64,000 nucleotides of DNA from Tropicimonas sp. IMCC6043 (lineage in GTDB: Bacteria; Pseudomonadota; Alphaproteobacteria; Rhodobacterales; Rhodobacteraceae). A model generated the notes under the pieces. That model saw only the letters and a list, made by a program, of their open reading frames with translations. It was not told the DNA's origin and searched no databases. The stretch spans positions 62,001-126,000 of the forward strand of contig NZ_SELO01000007.1 in assembly GCF_004146235.1 (NCBI RefSeq). Reading direction: 5' to 3'. Made by a program: the position numbers and the translations under genes. This document shows, piece by piece, positions 56,688-64,000 of this stretch (position 1 is the stretch's first letter; each line of letters begins with the position of its first letter).

Positions 56688-57860
56688 TCAGAGCGGCAGG
56701 ATCTCGACCGATTCGCCGGCCTGTCGCGGCCCATCTGCCACGGGTCGGACGAGGAGCGCGTTGGCGCGGGCCAGGATGGTGAGCAAGGCGGAGTCCTGGC
56801 TGTCGAACGGCGTAACCACGCCGTCTTCCAGCCGCGCCCGCATGAAGTGCTCCCGTGGACCATTTGCCGGCAGGTCGCAGCCGAGCACGGCCCTGCGCCG
56901 CGGCGCCGGAACCTTGCCGAGTCCCAGCAACGCCCGCAGTGCCGGTAGGATGAAGATATGCCCGCAAACCATTGACGAAACGGGATTTCCTGGAAGGCCG
57001 ATCATCGCGGTGCCGGCGATGCGCCCGGCCATGAGCGGCTTTCCGGGGCGCATCGCGACTTTGTAGAAGCTGCGCTCCATGCCGAGCTCGCCTGCCACCG
57101 CGCCGACGAGATCATGGTCGCCAACCGAGGCGCCGCCGATGGTCACGATGAGATCCGCTCCTTCCGCCAGTCGGAAGGTGGCACGCAGGCTCGCCTCGGT
57201 GTCGCGCGCGATCGGCAGCATCCGCGCTTCGCCGCCCGCCGCCTCGATCATCGCCTTCAAGCCGAAGGAATTCGACGCCACGATCTGGTCCGCCCGCGGG
57301 TTTTCGCCGGGCATCACCAGTTCGTCGCCCGTCGCCAGAAGCGCCACAACCGGACGCCGCCGCACGGCGAGCTCCGGCTGGTTCATCGCGGCGGCCAGCG
57401 CCACGTCGCCCGGCGAGAGCAGGCGCGGTGCCTCGATGCGGTCGCCGGGGCGAAAATCGCCGCCGGCGGGCCGGATATTGTCGCTGTGCTTGTCCGGATC
57501 GGTGATCGTCACGGTGTCACCGTCACGCGCAGTGTTCTCCTGGATCACCACCATGTCCGCGCCGTCGGGCAGCACCGCACCGGTGAAGATCCGCACGGCC
57601 TGGCCTACGCCGACCGTTCCGCCGAAGGCGCGCCCGGCCGGCGCCTCGCCGATCAGGGAGAGCCGCGCGCCCTGCACGACATCCGCGGCCCGGACAGCAT
57701 AGCCATCCATCGCCGAGGCTGCGAAGGGCGGCTGCATCCGTTGTGCCACCACCGGCTCGGCCAGCACCCGGCCCGCGGCCACCGCCAGCGGCACACGCTC
57801 TATCTCGAGCGGTGTCGCCAGCGCGAGCACTCTTTCCAACGCCTCGGCGACTGGGATCAT
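56688..57860 (-). CDS. moeA: Molybdopterin molybdenumtransferase
   Basis: 390 residues from the ATG overlapping the moaC stop. Landmarks: [51 protein letters not shown] and [12 protein letters not shown], then [19 protein letters not shown]. It inserts molybdate into adenylylated molybdopterin. It is the last gene of the trpG-trpD-ung-trpC-moaC-moeA operon. Confidence 0.96.
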   Translation of the reverse strand: MIPVAEALERVLALATPLEIERVPLAVAAGRVLAEPVVAQRMQPPFAASAMDGYAVRAADVVQGARLSLIGEAPAGRAFGGTVGVGQAVRIFTGAVLPDGADMVVIQENTARDGDTVTITDPDKHSDNIRPAGGDFRPGDRIEAPRLLSPGDVALAAAMNQPELAVRRRPVVALLATGDELVMPGENPRADQIVASNSFGLKAMIEAAGGEARMLPIARDTEASLRATFRLAEGADLIVTIGGASVGDHDLVGAVAGELGMERSFYKVAMRPGKPLMAGRIAGTAMIGLPGNPVSSMVCGHIFILPALRALLGLGKVPAPRRRAVLGCDLPANGPREHFMRARLEDGVVTPFDSQDSALLTILARANALLVRPVADGPRQAGESVEILPL

Positions 57861-58333
57861 TCTCCGACCTCGTAGCGCCCGGACTTTCCGCCGTCCTTGA
57901 GAACCACGCGTATCCCCCCTATCTCCATGCCCTTTTCGACCGCCTTGAGCATGTCGTACACGGTCAACGCCGCCGTCGAGACCGCGGTCAGCGCCTCCAT
58001 CTCGACCCCGGTTTGGCCGGTGGTCTTGACCGTGGCGGCAATGCGCACGCCGGGGAGGTCCGGGTCTGTTTCCAGCTCCAGCGCGACCTTGGTCACCGGC
58101 AGGGGATGACAGAGCGGGATCAGTTCGGCGGTCTTCTTGGCGCCCATGATGCCCGCAAGGCGCGCAACACCGAGCACGTCGCCCTTCTTGGCGCTGCCCG
58201 CCTCGACATGGGCGAGCGTCTCGGGCCGCATCCGGACCCAGCCCTCGGCCACTGCCAGCCGCGCGGTAACGTCCTTGCCGGAGACATCGACCATGTGCGC
58301 CTGGCCGGCCTTGTCGAAATGCGTGAGTGCCAT
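57857..58333 (-). CDS. moaC: Cyclic pyranopterin monophosphate synthase
   Basis: 158 residues from the ATG at 58333, overlapping the trpC stop. Family motifs: [38 protein letters not shown] and [20 protein letters not shown] with the active-site residues, and [20 protein letters not shown]. It catalyses the second half of the first step of molybdopterin synthesis. moaA is not here. Confidence 0.96.
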   Translation of the reverse strand: MALTHFDKAGQAHMVDVSGKDVTARLAVAEGWVRMRPETLAHVEAGSAKKGDVLGVARLAGIMGAKKTAELIPLCHPLPVTKVALELETDPDLPGVRIAATVKTTGQTGVEMEALTAVSTAALTVYDMLKAVEKGMEIGGIRVVLKDGGKSGRYEVGE

Positions 58334-59157
58334 CACATGCCCCGGGCCTGGGCGCCGACAAGCGGGTTGGCGAGCAGGGTCCGCGTCGCCTCCTCAACGT
58401 CCGCGTGCCGCATCAGCGTCTCGCCGATGAGGAAGCATCGCGCACCATACATGGCCAGTTCAGACAGTTCCCGCGGGCCCGAGAGCCCGCTTTCGGAGAC
58501 GATGAGCCTGTTCTCCGGCACGAACTTGATCAGTCCGCGCGTCACATCAAGAGATGTCTCGAACGTATTGAGATCACGATTGTTTATCCCGATCAGGCGT
58601 GAGGCTAGCTTGGCCGCCCGGTCAAGCTCTTCCCGATTATGAACCTCGATCAGGGCGTCCATACCCCAGGCGACGGCCGCCGCCTCGAGTTCCTCGGCCT
58701 GAGCGTCCGAGACGCTCGCCATGATGATCAGGATGCAATCGGCACCGAGCGCGCGCGCCTCGACGACCTGGTAGGGGTCATAGAGGAAGTCCTTTCGGAG
58801 GACGGGCAGCGAGACCGCCTCGCGCGCCGCGGTGAGGTAGGCGTCGTCTCCCTGGAAGGACGGGCCGTCGGTCAGCACGGAAAGGCAGGTCGCGCCGCCG
58901 GCTTCATAGGCCGCCGCCAGCGCCTCCGGCTCGAAATCCTCGCGGATCAAACCCTTGGACGGGCTGGCCTTCTTGATCTCGGCAATCAGGCCATAGCCGG
59001 ACTGGGCCGCCTTGGAGAGCGCATCCGCGAAGGGCCGGACCTTCGGCGCTGCCCGCGCAGCCGCCTCGACCTCCCCGAGCGGCCGGGCCTCCTTGCAGGC
59101 AGCGATATGGTCCAGCTTATAGGCCTTGATCTTCTCGAGAATGGTCGGCGTACTCAT
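58333..59157 (-). CDS. trpC: Indole-3-glycerol phosphate synthase
   Basis: 274 residues from the ATG at 59157, overlapping the ung stop. The TIM barrel shows [51 protein letters not shown] and [17 protein letters not shown], all classic TrpC. It makes indoleglycerol phosphate in tryptophan synthesis. Confidence 0.97.
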   Translation of the reverse strand: MSTPTILEKIKAYKLDHIAACKEARPLGEVEAAARAAPKVRPFADALSKAAQSGYGLIAEIKKASPSKGLIREDFEPEALAAAYEAGGATCLSVLTDGPSFQGDDAYLTAAREAVSLPVLRKDFLYDPYQVVEARALGADCILIIMASVSDAQAEELEAAAVAWGMDALIEVHNREELDRAAKLASRLIGINNRDLNTFETSLDVTRGLIKFVPENRLIVSESGLSGPRELSELAMYGARCFLIGETLMRHADVEEATRTLLANPLVGAQARGM

Positions 59158-59825
59158 ACTGCGGCCTCCGGGTTGGTCCAGTTGATCGGGGCGTGACCGT
59201 GTTCGGTCAGCCAGGCGTTGGTGCGCGAGAACGGGCGGGAGCCAAAGAAACCCCGGCGCGCGGAGAGCGGCGAGGGATGCGCGGTCTCGATCTTCAGATG
59301 CGCGTTTCCTGTTACGCTGCTGGCGGCTTCGGCCTGTGCCGGCCGGCCCCAGAGCAGGAACGCGCACGGTTTCTCCGAGAGCCTCGCCAGCACCTGCCGC
59401 GTCAGCGCCTGCCAGCCGAGCTTGCTATGCCCGCCGGCGACACCGGCCGGGACGGTCAGCACAGAATTGAGCAGCAGCACGCCCTGACGAGCCCAGAAAT
59501 GCAAGTCCGCGACTTCAGGTGATGCTCCAAGATCCTCTCGCATCTCCTTAAATATATTCGACAAGGATCGGGGAAGGGGGCGCGTGTCGGCGTCCGCAGA
59601 GAAGGCAAGCCCATGCGCATGGCCGGGTGTCGGGTAAGGATCCTGACCAAGGATCACGACCCGCACAGCCTCCGGTTGGGTCAGCGCCAACGCGGCGAAT
59701 ACCTGATCTGCCGCCGGAAGGATCCTGCGGGTCTCGCTGGCCAGTGCCGCCTCGATCCCGGGCAGCGTGTCGTGGAAGAACGGCAAGTCGCCCCAAGCGC
59801 CGATAGCTGCCGTCTCGAGCTTCAT
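59154..59825 (-). CDS. ung: Uracil-DNA glycosylase
   Basis: 223 residues, family 1. The water-activating Asp is in [20 protein letters not shown], the uracil-binding Asn in [12 protein letters not shown] and the His loop is [18 protein letters not shown]. It overlaps both trpD (upstream) and trpC (downstream) by four bases, so it is translated as part of the tryptophan operon. It removes uracil from DNA in base-excision repair. Confidence 0.97.
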   Translation of the reverse strand: MKLETAAIGAWGDLPFFHDTLPGIEAALASETRRILPAADQVFAALALTQPEAVRVVILGQDPYPTPGHAHGLAFSADADTRPLPRSLSNIFKEMREDLGASPEVADLHFWARQGVLLLNSVLTVPAGVAGGHSKLGWQALTRQVLARLSEKPCAFLLWGRPAQAEAASSVTGNAHLKIETAHPSPLSARRGFFGSRPFSRTNAWLTEHGHAPINWTNPEAAV

Positions 59826-60841
59826 GTCGCCTCGGAGGTCAGCTTGGCTAGGGCATGGACCTTGGCCTGCGCGGCGCCGCTGTCGATCGACGCCCGGCCG
59901 ATCTCGGCTCCCTGTTTCAGATCGTCCGCCAGGCCGGCAACGACCAGCGCGGCGGCGGTGTTGAGCAGCACCGCGTCGCGATAGGCGCCGGCCTCGCCGT
60001 CGAGCAGGGCGCCAAAGGCGCGACCGTTCTCCTCCGGCGTGCCGCCGAGGATCGCTTCGAAGGAGTGCACCGGCAGGCCCGCCGCCTCGGGCGTGACTTC
60101 GAATTCGCTGATCTCACCATCCTTCAGCGCGGCGACGAAGGAGGGCCCGGCGATCGACAACTCGTCGGTGCCGTCCCCGCCATGGACCAGCCAGGCCGCC
60201 TCGGAGCCAAGCGCGGCCAGCGTCTCGGCCATCGGCCGGATCAGGTCGCGCGAGAAGGTGCCGGTGAGTTGGCGCTTCACGCTGGCAGGGTTGGTAAGCG
60301 GCCCCAGCACGTTGAAGATGGTCCGCGTGCCGAGCTCAGTGCGCGACGGCATCACGTGGCGCATCGCAGGGTGATGCATCGGCGCCATCATGAAGGCGAT
60401 GCCGATTTCCTTCAGCGCCTCCTCGACCACCTCGGGGCCGACCATCACGTTGATCCCCATCTGACTGAGCGCGTCGGCGGAGCCGGACTTGGACGACAGG
60501 TTGCGGTTGCCGTGCTTGGCCACCGGCACGCCGGCGCCCGCGACGACGAAGGCGGTGGCCGTCGAGATGTTGAGCGTGCCCTTGCCATCGCCGCCGGTGC
60601 CGACGATGTCCATTGCACCCTCGGGCGCGGACACGGCGTTGCACTTGGCGCGCATGACGCGCGCGGCGGCGGCAATTTCCTCCACCGTCTCGCCACGAGT
60701 GCGCAGAGCCATCAGGAAGCCGCCGATCTGGCTCGGCGTCGCCGCGCCCTCGAAGAGCGTGTCAAAGGCGGTCTCGGCCTCGGCCGGTGTCAGGGGGCGG
60801 TCGGCGGCAATGCCGATGAGGGGTTTGATCGCGTCGCTCAT
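59822..60841 (-). CDS. trpD: Anthranilate phosphoribosyltransferase
   Basis: 339 residues from the ATG at 60841. Landmarks: [22 protein letters not shown] (PRPP loop GTGGD), [28 protein letters not shown] and VVHGxxG-like [14 protein letters not shown]. It is encoded separately from trpG and overlaps it by four bases. Confidence 0.97.
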   Translation of the reverse strand: MSDAIKPLIGIAADRPLTPAEAETAFDTLFEGAATPSQIGGFLMALRTRGETVEEIAAAARVMRAKCNAVSAPEGAMDIVGTGGDGKGTLNISTATAFVVAGAGVPVAKHGNRNLSSKSGSADALSQMGINVMVGPEVVEEALKEIGIAFMMAPMHHPAMRHVMPSRTELGTRTIFNVLGPLTNPASVKRQLTGTFSRDLIRPMAETLAALGSEAAWLVHGGDGTDELSIAGPSFVAALKDGEISEFEVTPEAAGLPVHSFEAILGGTPEENGRAFGALLDGEAGAYRDAVLLNTAAALVVAGLADDLKQGAEIGRASIDSGAAQAKVHALAKLTSEAT

Positions 60842-61419
60842 GCCGGCACCTTCGCGGTTTCGAGGAAATTCCGCAGCATCCTGTGCCCATGCTGGGAGCG
60901 GATGCTCTCGGGGTGGAATTGCACACCTTCGATCGGCAGGCCGCGGTGGCGCAGCCCCATGATCGTGCCATCCTCGAGCCAGGCCGAAACCTCGAGGCAC
61001 TCGGGCAGGCTTTCGCGCTCGACCACCAGCGAATGGTAACGCGTGGCTTCAAACGGCCCATCGATGCCGGCAAAGACGCCGCGGCCGTCGTGATGGATAT
61101 GCCCCATCTTGCCGTGGACGATCTCGTGGCAGCGCACCACCTTGCCGCCGAAGGCCTCGCCGATTGTCTGATGCCCGAGGCAGACGCCCATCAGTGGCAC
61201 TCGCGCCTCTGCGGCCGCCTTGGTCAGCGCGAGGCAAATGCCGGCCTGGGCCGGGTCGCACGGCCCCGGCGAAAGCAGGATCGCCTCCGCTCCGAGCCCC
61301 ATCGCCTGCTGCACGTCGAGCGCGTCGTTCCGCCAGACCTGCACCTCGGCCCCCAACTCGCCAAGGTAATGCACGAGGTTGTAGGTAAAGCTGTCATAAT
61401 TGTCGATGAGCAGGAGCAT
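60838..61419 (-). CDS. trpG: Anthranilate synthase glutamine-amidotransferase component
   Basis: 193 residues. The class I amidotransferase triad is visible: Cys in [16 protein letters not shown], and His and Glu in [16 protein letters not shown]. The N-terminus is [22 protein letters not shown]. It supplies ammonia to TrpE, which is not in the window. It heads the overlapped operon; the short leader has no visible trp attenuator. Confidence 0.97.
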   Translation of the reverse strand: MLLLIDNYDSFTYNLVHYLGELGAEVQVWRNDALDVQQAMGLGAEAILLSPGPCDPAQAGICLALTKAAAEARVPLMGVCLGHQTIGEAFGGKVVRCHEIVHGKMGHIHHDGRGVFAGIDGPFEATRYHSLVVERESLPECLEVSAWLEDGTIMGLRHRGLPIEGVQFHPESIRSQHGHRMLRNFLETAKVPA

Positions 61420-61559
61420 GTTGCAGGTCCGAGCATTGGGGGGTGAACCGCCGGGCGGGTCGGGCTATACATGTTCAGAGGCATCCGCCGGGGTCAAGGT
61501 CAAGCACTCTCCGGAAGATGTACGAGGCAAGGGCGCAACCATAACAAAAGAGGTGGGCC

Positions 61560-63569
61560 ATGGGACGAGGTATCCTCTCGGGGCTTGTCTGGGGCAGCAT
61601 CGTATCGATTTTCACGCTCGGCGCGGTTTCCCTCCTGGCGCCGCCGCCTGAGCAGTCCGCGTCGCTTGCGCCGGACAGCGCGGAGACGGCAACCGGGGGC
61701 GTCGCTCCGCTGATGGAGAGCCCCGCCGCCGAGGTCGAGCCACAGCCGGCCGAGGACCCGGCCGCGACGCCTGACACCGGGCGCGAATCGACCGGGCCGG
61801 CAACGGCGGTGGACCTGCCCGCAGGGTCGGAGTTCCGCAAGGCGCTGCCCGACACCGATGCGGCGCTGCCCGCCGATGCCGACGCCCCCTCGGGCGCGCG
61901 CGCGCCGGACGTGCCCGCGCCTGGGCGCGAGGCGGCAGCCCGGCCGGGGGCCTCGGCGCCGCGTCCGGAAACGCCGGGCATGTCGGTGACGGCGCCTGTC
62001 GCGCCGCAAGCCGAGACGCAGGCGGCGGAACCGGCCGGGCTTGGCGGGACCACCGCTGCGCGGCCCGCGCCGGAAACCGCGGCCGGCCCGACGCAGCCAC
62101 CCGAAGCGGGGGTGGAGGCGGCGCCGGAGTCCAGCGGCTTCCCGCCGCCCGTTCGCACCGAAGCGGTCGAGACCGCCAGCCGGGCCGAGGCGCTTGGGGC
62201 AGACGGCCGCCTCGGCGGAACTGCTGCCGACGCGATCGAGGCCGGCACCGACGCGCCAAGCGCGGTTGCCTCGACCGGGACCGAACTGGCGCCGTCGGCC
62301 ACGGCGGATATCGCGACCACGGTTCGCGCGGCGGCGGCCGATGCGGCGACGCAGCCGGACGAGACGGCAAGTGGGGTCGCGGGAACATCAAACGGCAGCG
62401 TCGCGGTCGCCGAACGTCTTGAAGCGGAGTCCTCCGCGCCGAGGGCGGCGGCCGCACCGGACACAGTGGAGACGGCGACCGGATCTCCGGAGCCCGAGCG
62501 GCTTGGTGGCGCAGCGGCCGAAGAATCCGCCGAGGGCGTCGAGGTCGCGGCCATGGACCGTGCGCCGGAGGTCTCCGTGGCGGCGCCGCGCGCGCCAACA
62601 GGCGGTGCGCCGGAGCCCGCGGTCGGGGAGACCACCGAAGACGGTGTGACAGGGCAGGCCGAAGCGGAGGCCGAGCCAGAGCCGGCCCCGGCCCCGGCGG
62701 AATCAACCATGTCCGAGGCGGCGCAGGGCGGACGCTTCACGCAGGTCGTCCGGCCACTGACCGAGCGCAGCGGCACCGGCTCGCGCCTGCCGCAGATCGG
62801 CGCGGAGCCTGACGCTGAGGTCGCATCCGAGACCCTGTCGCCCGGGGGGGAGGCGCCGTCATCCGAAGCAGCGCCGGCCGACGACCGGTTGACGCTCGAT
62901 GCGCTGGTGCGCAACGCGCGTCCCTTCGACAATCCAGAGGGCAAGCCGCTCTTCTCGGTGATCCTCATCTATGACGGCAGCACGACGCTCGACCGCGCGG
63001 TTCTGACTACATTCACCTTCCCGGTGACTTTCGCGATCGACCCGATGCTGCCCGATGCGGCCGAGGCGGCCGAGGAATTCGCTGCCGCCGGGTTTGAGGT
63101 GGTCGCTCTGGCCACCGGCCTTCCGGAGGGGGCGACGGTCAGCGATGTCGAGACGACACTCGGCGCACATCTGGCGAAACTGCCTCAGGCAGTGGCCGTG
63201 ATGGACCCGGAAACGGACGGGCTCGCGGGCCGGAACACGCTGGCCGAGCAGGCGCTGACGATGGCCTCGCAGGATGGGCACGGCCTGATCGGATGGGACC
63301 GTGGCCTCGGCGCGATGGAGGTGGCGGCGCGGCGCGGCGATGCGCCGGTGGCGTTGATCTACCGCCCGCTCGACGCCGAGGGCGAGCAGGGGCCGGCGAT
63401 CGGCCGCTACCTCGACCGCGCGGCCTTCAAGGCGGCGCAGGATGGCGAGGTCATCATGGTCGGTCATGCGCGGGTGGAAACGGTGACGGCGCTCTTCCAG
63501 TGGGCGCTCGGCAGCAAGGCGAACCAGGTCGCGCTCGCGCCGGTCTCGGCGATCCTGCGCGCGCGCTGA
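61560..63569 (+). CDS. Divergent polysaccharide deacetylase family protein with long disordered linker
   Basis: 669 residues. An N-terminal membrane anchor (GLVWGSIVSIFTLGAVSLLA) is followed by about 400 residues dominated by Ala, Pro, Glu, Thr and Gly (about 30-435), with no hydrophobic core. The folded domain starts near residue 445: LTLDALVRNARPFDNPEGKP, then FSVILIYDGS, FPVTFAIDPMLPDA and GHARVETVTALFQWA, matching the YibQ/DUF610 divergent deacetylases. It is anchored in the inner membrane facing the periplasm. The catalytic metal site of true deacetylases is degenerate in this family. Confidence 0.85.
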   Translation: MGRGILSGLVWGSIVSIFTLGAVSLLAPPPEQSASLAPDSAETATGGVAPLMESPAAEVEPQPAEDPAATPDTGRESTGPATAVDLPAGSEFRKALPDTDAALPADADAPSGARAPDVPAPGREAAARPGASAPRPETPGMSVTAPVAPQAETQAAEPAGLGGTTAARPAPETAAGPTQPPEAGVEAAPESSGFPPPVRTEAVETASRAEALGADGRLGGTAADAIEAGTDAPSAVASTGTELAPSATADIATTVRAAAADAATQPDETASGVAGTSNGSVAVAERLEAESSAPRAAAAPDTVETATGSPEPERLGGAAAEESAEGVEVAAMDRAPEVSVAAPRAPTGGAPEPAVGETTEDGVTGQAEAEAEPEPAPAPAESTMSEAAQGGRFTQVVRPLTERSGTGSRLPQIGAEPDAEVASETLSPGGEAPSSEAAPADDRLTLDALVRNARPFDNPEGKPLFSVILIYDGSTTLDRAVLTTFTFPVTFAIDPMLPDAAEAAEEFAAAGFEVVALATGLPEGATVSDVETTLGAHLAKLPQAVAVMDPETDGLAGRNTLAEQALTMASQDGHGLIGWDRGLGAMEVAARRGDAPVALIYRPLDAEGEQGPAIGRYLDRAAFKAAQDGEVIMVGHARVETVTALFQWALGSKANQVALAPVSAILRAR

Positions 63570-63681
63570 TCGGCTCAGGCCGCCCTGCCAGGGAAAACCT
63601 CCTGCCTGCCGGGTTGCCTGATCCGGACGGGTCGGGAATGATGGCCCGGGACCGGCGTGCCGCCGGGAGAGGGGGTGTCAC

Positions 63682-64000
63682 ATGTGGGTTTCAATCTGGG
63701 CAGCGGGCTATGTCGCTCTTGAAGGTCTCGCGATCTATTTCGCCTATCGCGCGGTTGCCCATGCCCGCACGCCGCAGGGTTCCATCGCCTGGGTCATCTT
63801 CCTGATTTCGCTGCCCGCTCTCTCGGTGCCGGCCTTCCTCTTTCTCGGTCACACCCGGTTCCCCGGCTACGCCGTCGCCCGGCGCGATTCGGCCGATGTC
63901 ATCGCCGGGATCGGCAGCTATGGCCGTGAGCACCTGCCACATGGCGACGGCGGCGCCTTCGGCTTCCACGCCTTCGAGAATCTCGCCGCGCTGCCTGTTC
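63682..64000 (+). CDS. Cardiolipin synthase, N-terminal fragment
   Basis: Open to the window end; 106 residues seen. Two membrane helices (WVSIWAAGYVALEGLAIYFA and QGSIAWVIFLISLPALSVPA) with the PLDc_N motif FLFLGHTRFPGYA. The HKD catalytic motifs would lie beyond the edge. GGGAGAGGGG precedes the ATG. Confidence 0.8.
   Translation, partial: MWVSIWAAGYVALEGLAIYFAYRAVAHARTPQGSIAWVIFLISLPALSVPAFLFLGHTRFPGYAVARRDSADVIAGIGSYGREHLPHGDGGAFGFHAFENLAALPV

Noticed and set aside
61420-61559. Tryptophan attenuator before trpG
   Set aside because: No short frame with tandem Trp codons and no alternative hairpins with a U-tract were seen.

Overview
This 64 kb window looks like chromosomal DNA from an alphaproteobacterium of the Rhodobacterales (Paracoccaceae/Roseobacteraceae type). 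The grounds are high GC with strong third-position GC bias, the block gltA-gltX-(miaB)-comEC-lexA-moeA-moaC-trpC-ung-trpD-trpG, a GTTC-N7-GTTC SOS box at lexA, an LdtR-type MarR regulator, and a GH108/holin cassette. I found no rRNA or tRNA gene, CRISPR array, insertion sequence or integrase. The order is inference from gene content, not a database match.

Layout. 1-4.8 kb: end of an exopolysaccharide locus (tyrosine-kinase C-terminus, YjbH-like, YjbF-like lipoprotein, Wza-like export protein). 4.9-11.4 kb: housekeeping singles: TrhO-type tRNA hydroxylase, methyltransferase, AvrRpt2-like (C70) cysteine protease, the NAD-salvage pair pncA/pncB, the ribosome-rescue factor ArfB and a YhhQ-type queuosine-precursor transporter. 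Between arfB and yhhQ lies a structured small-RNA/leader candidate with a 17-nt complement to the 16S rRNA 3' end. 11.7-15 kb: a flagellar mini-operon fliF-fliH-fliN-fliP. 15.2-19.8 kb: AraC regulator divergent from a large secreted sulfatase, then a dienelactone-hydrolase-like protein.

20.3-29.8 kb: a histidine kinase and FixJ-like regulator, then a complete sugar-type ABC importer (binding protein, two architecturally odd permeases, MalK/UgpC-type ATPase) with a GH63 mannosyl/glucosylglycerate-hydrolase-like enzyme. This reads as sensing, import and hydrolysis of a small glycoside, perhaps a compatible solute. 29.9-34.2 kb: LdtR, a DUF1194 protein, glyoxalase I, then a surface lipoprotein paired with a Slam-like outer-membrane barrel. 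34.3-38.4 kb: folA-thyA and GNAT-purL, each overlapping. 38.6-46 kb: methyltransferase, lytic transglycosylase, small-RNA candidate, LysR regulator, acyltransferase-murI, argC, ccmE, lrgAB.

46.2-48.2 kb: a five-gene endolysin/holin cassette without any other phage gene (type 10 secretion-like). 48.3-61.4 kb: gltA, gltX, a small HExxH protein, miaB, comEC, lexA, and a tightly overlapped operon trpG-trpD-ung-trpC-moaC-moeA. 61.6-64 kb: a divergent polysaccharide deacetylase with a very long Ala/Pro/Glu linker and the start of a cardiolipin synthase, cut by the window edge.

Most start sites were reassigned by Shine-Dalgarno position, stop/start overlap and where family similarity begins. Named functions are recognition from sequence motifs; no search was run.
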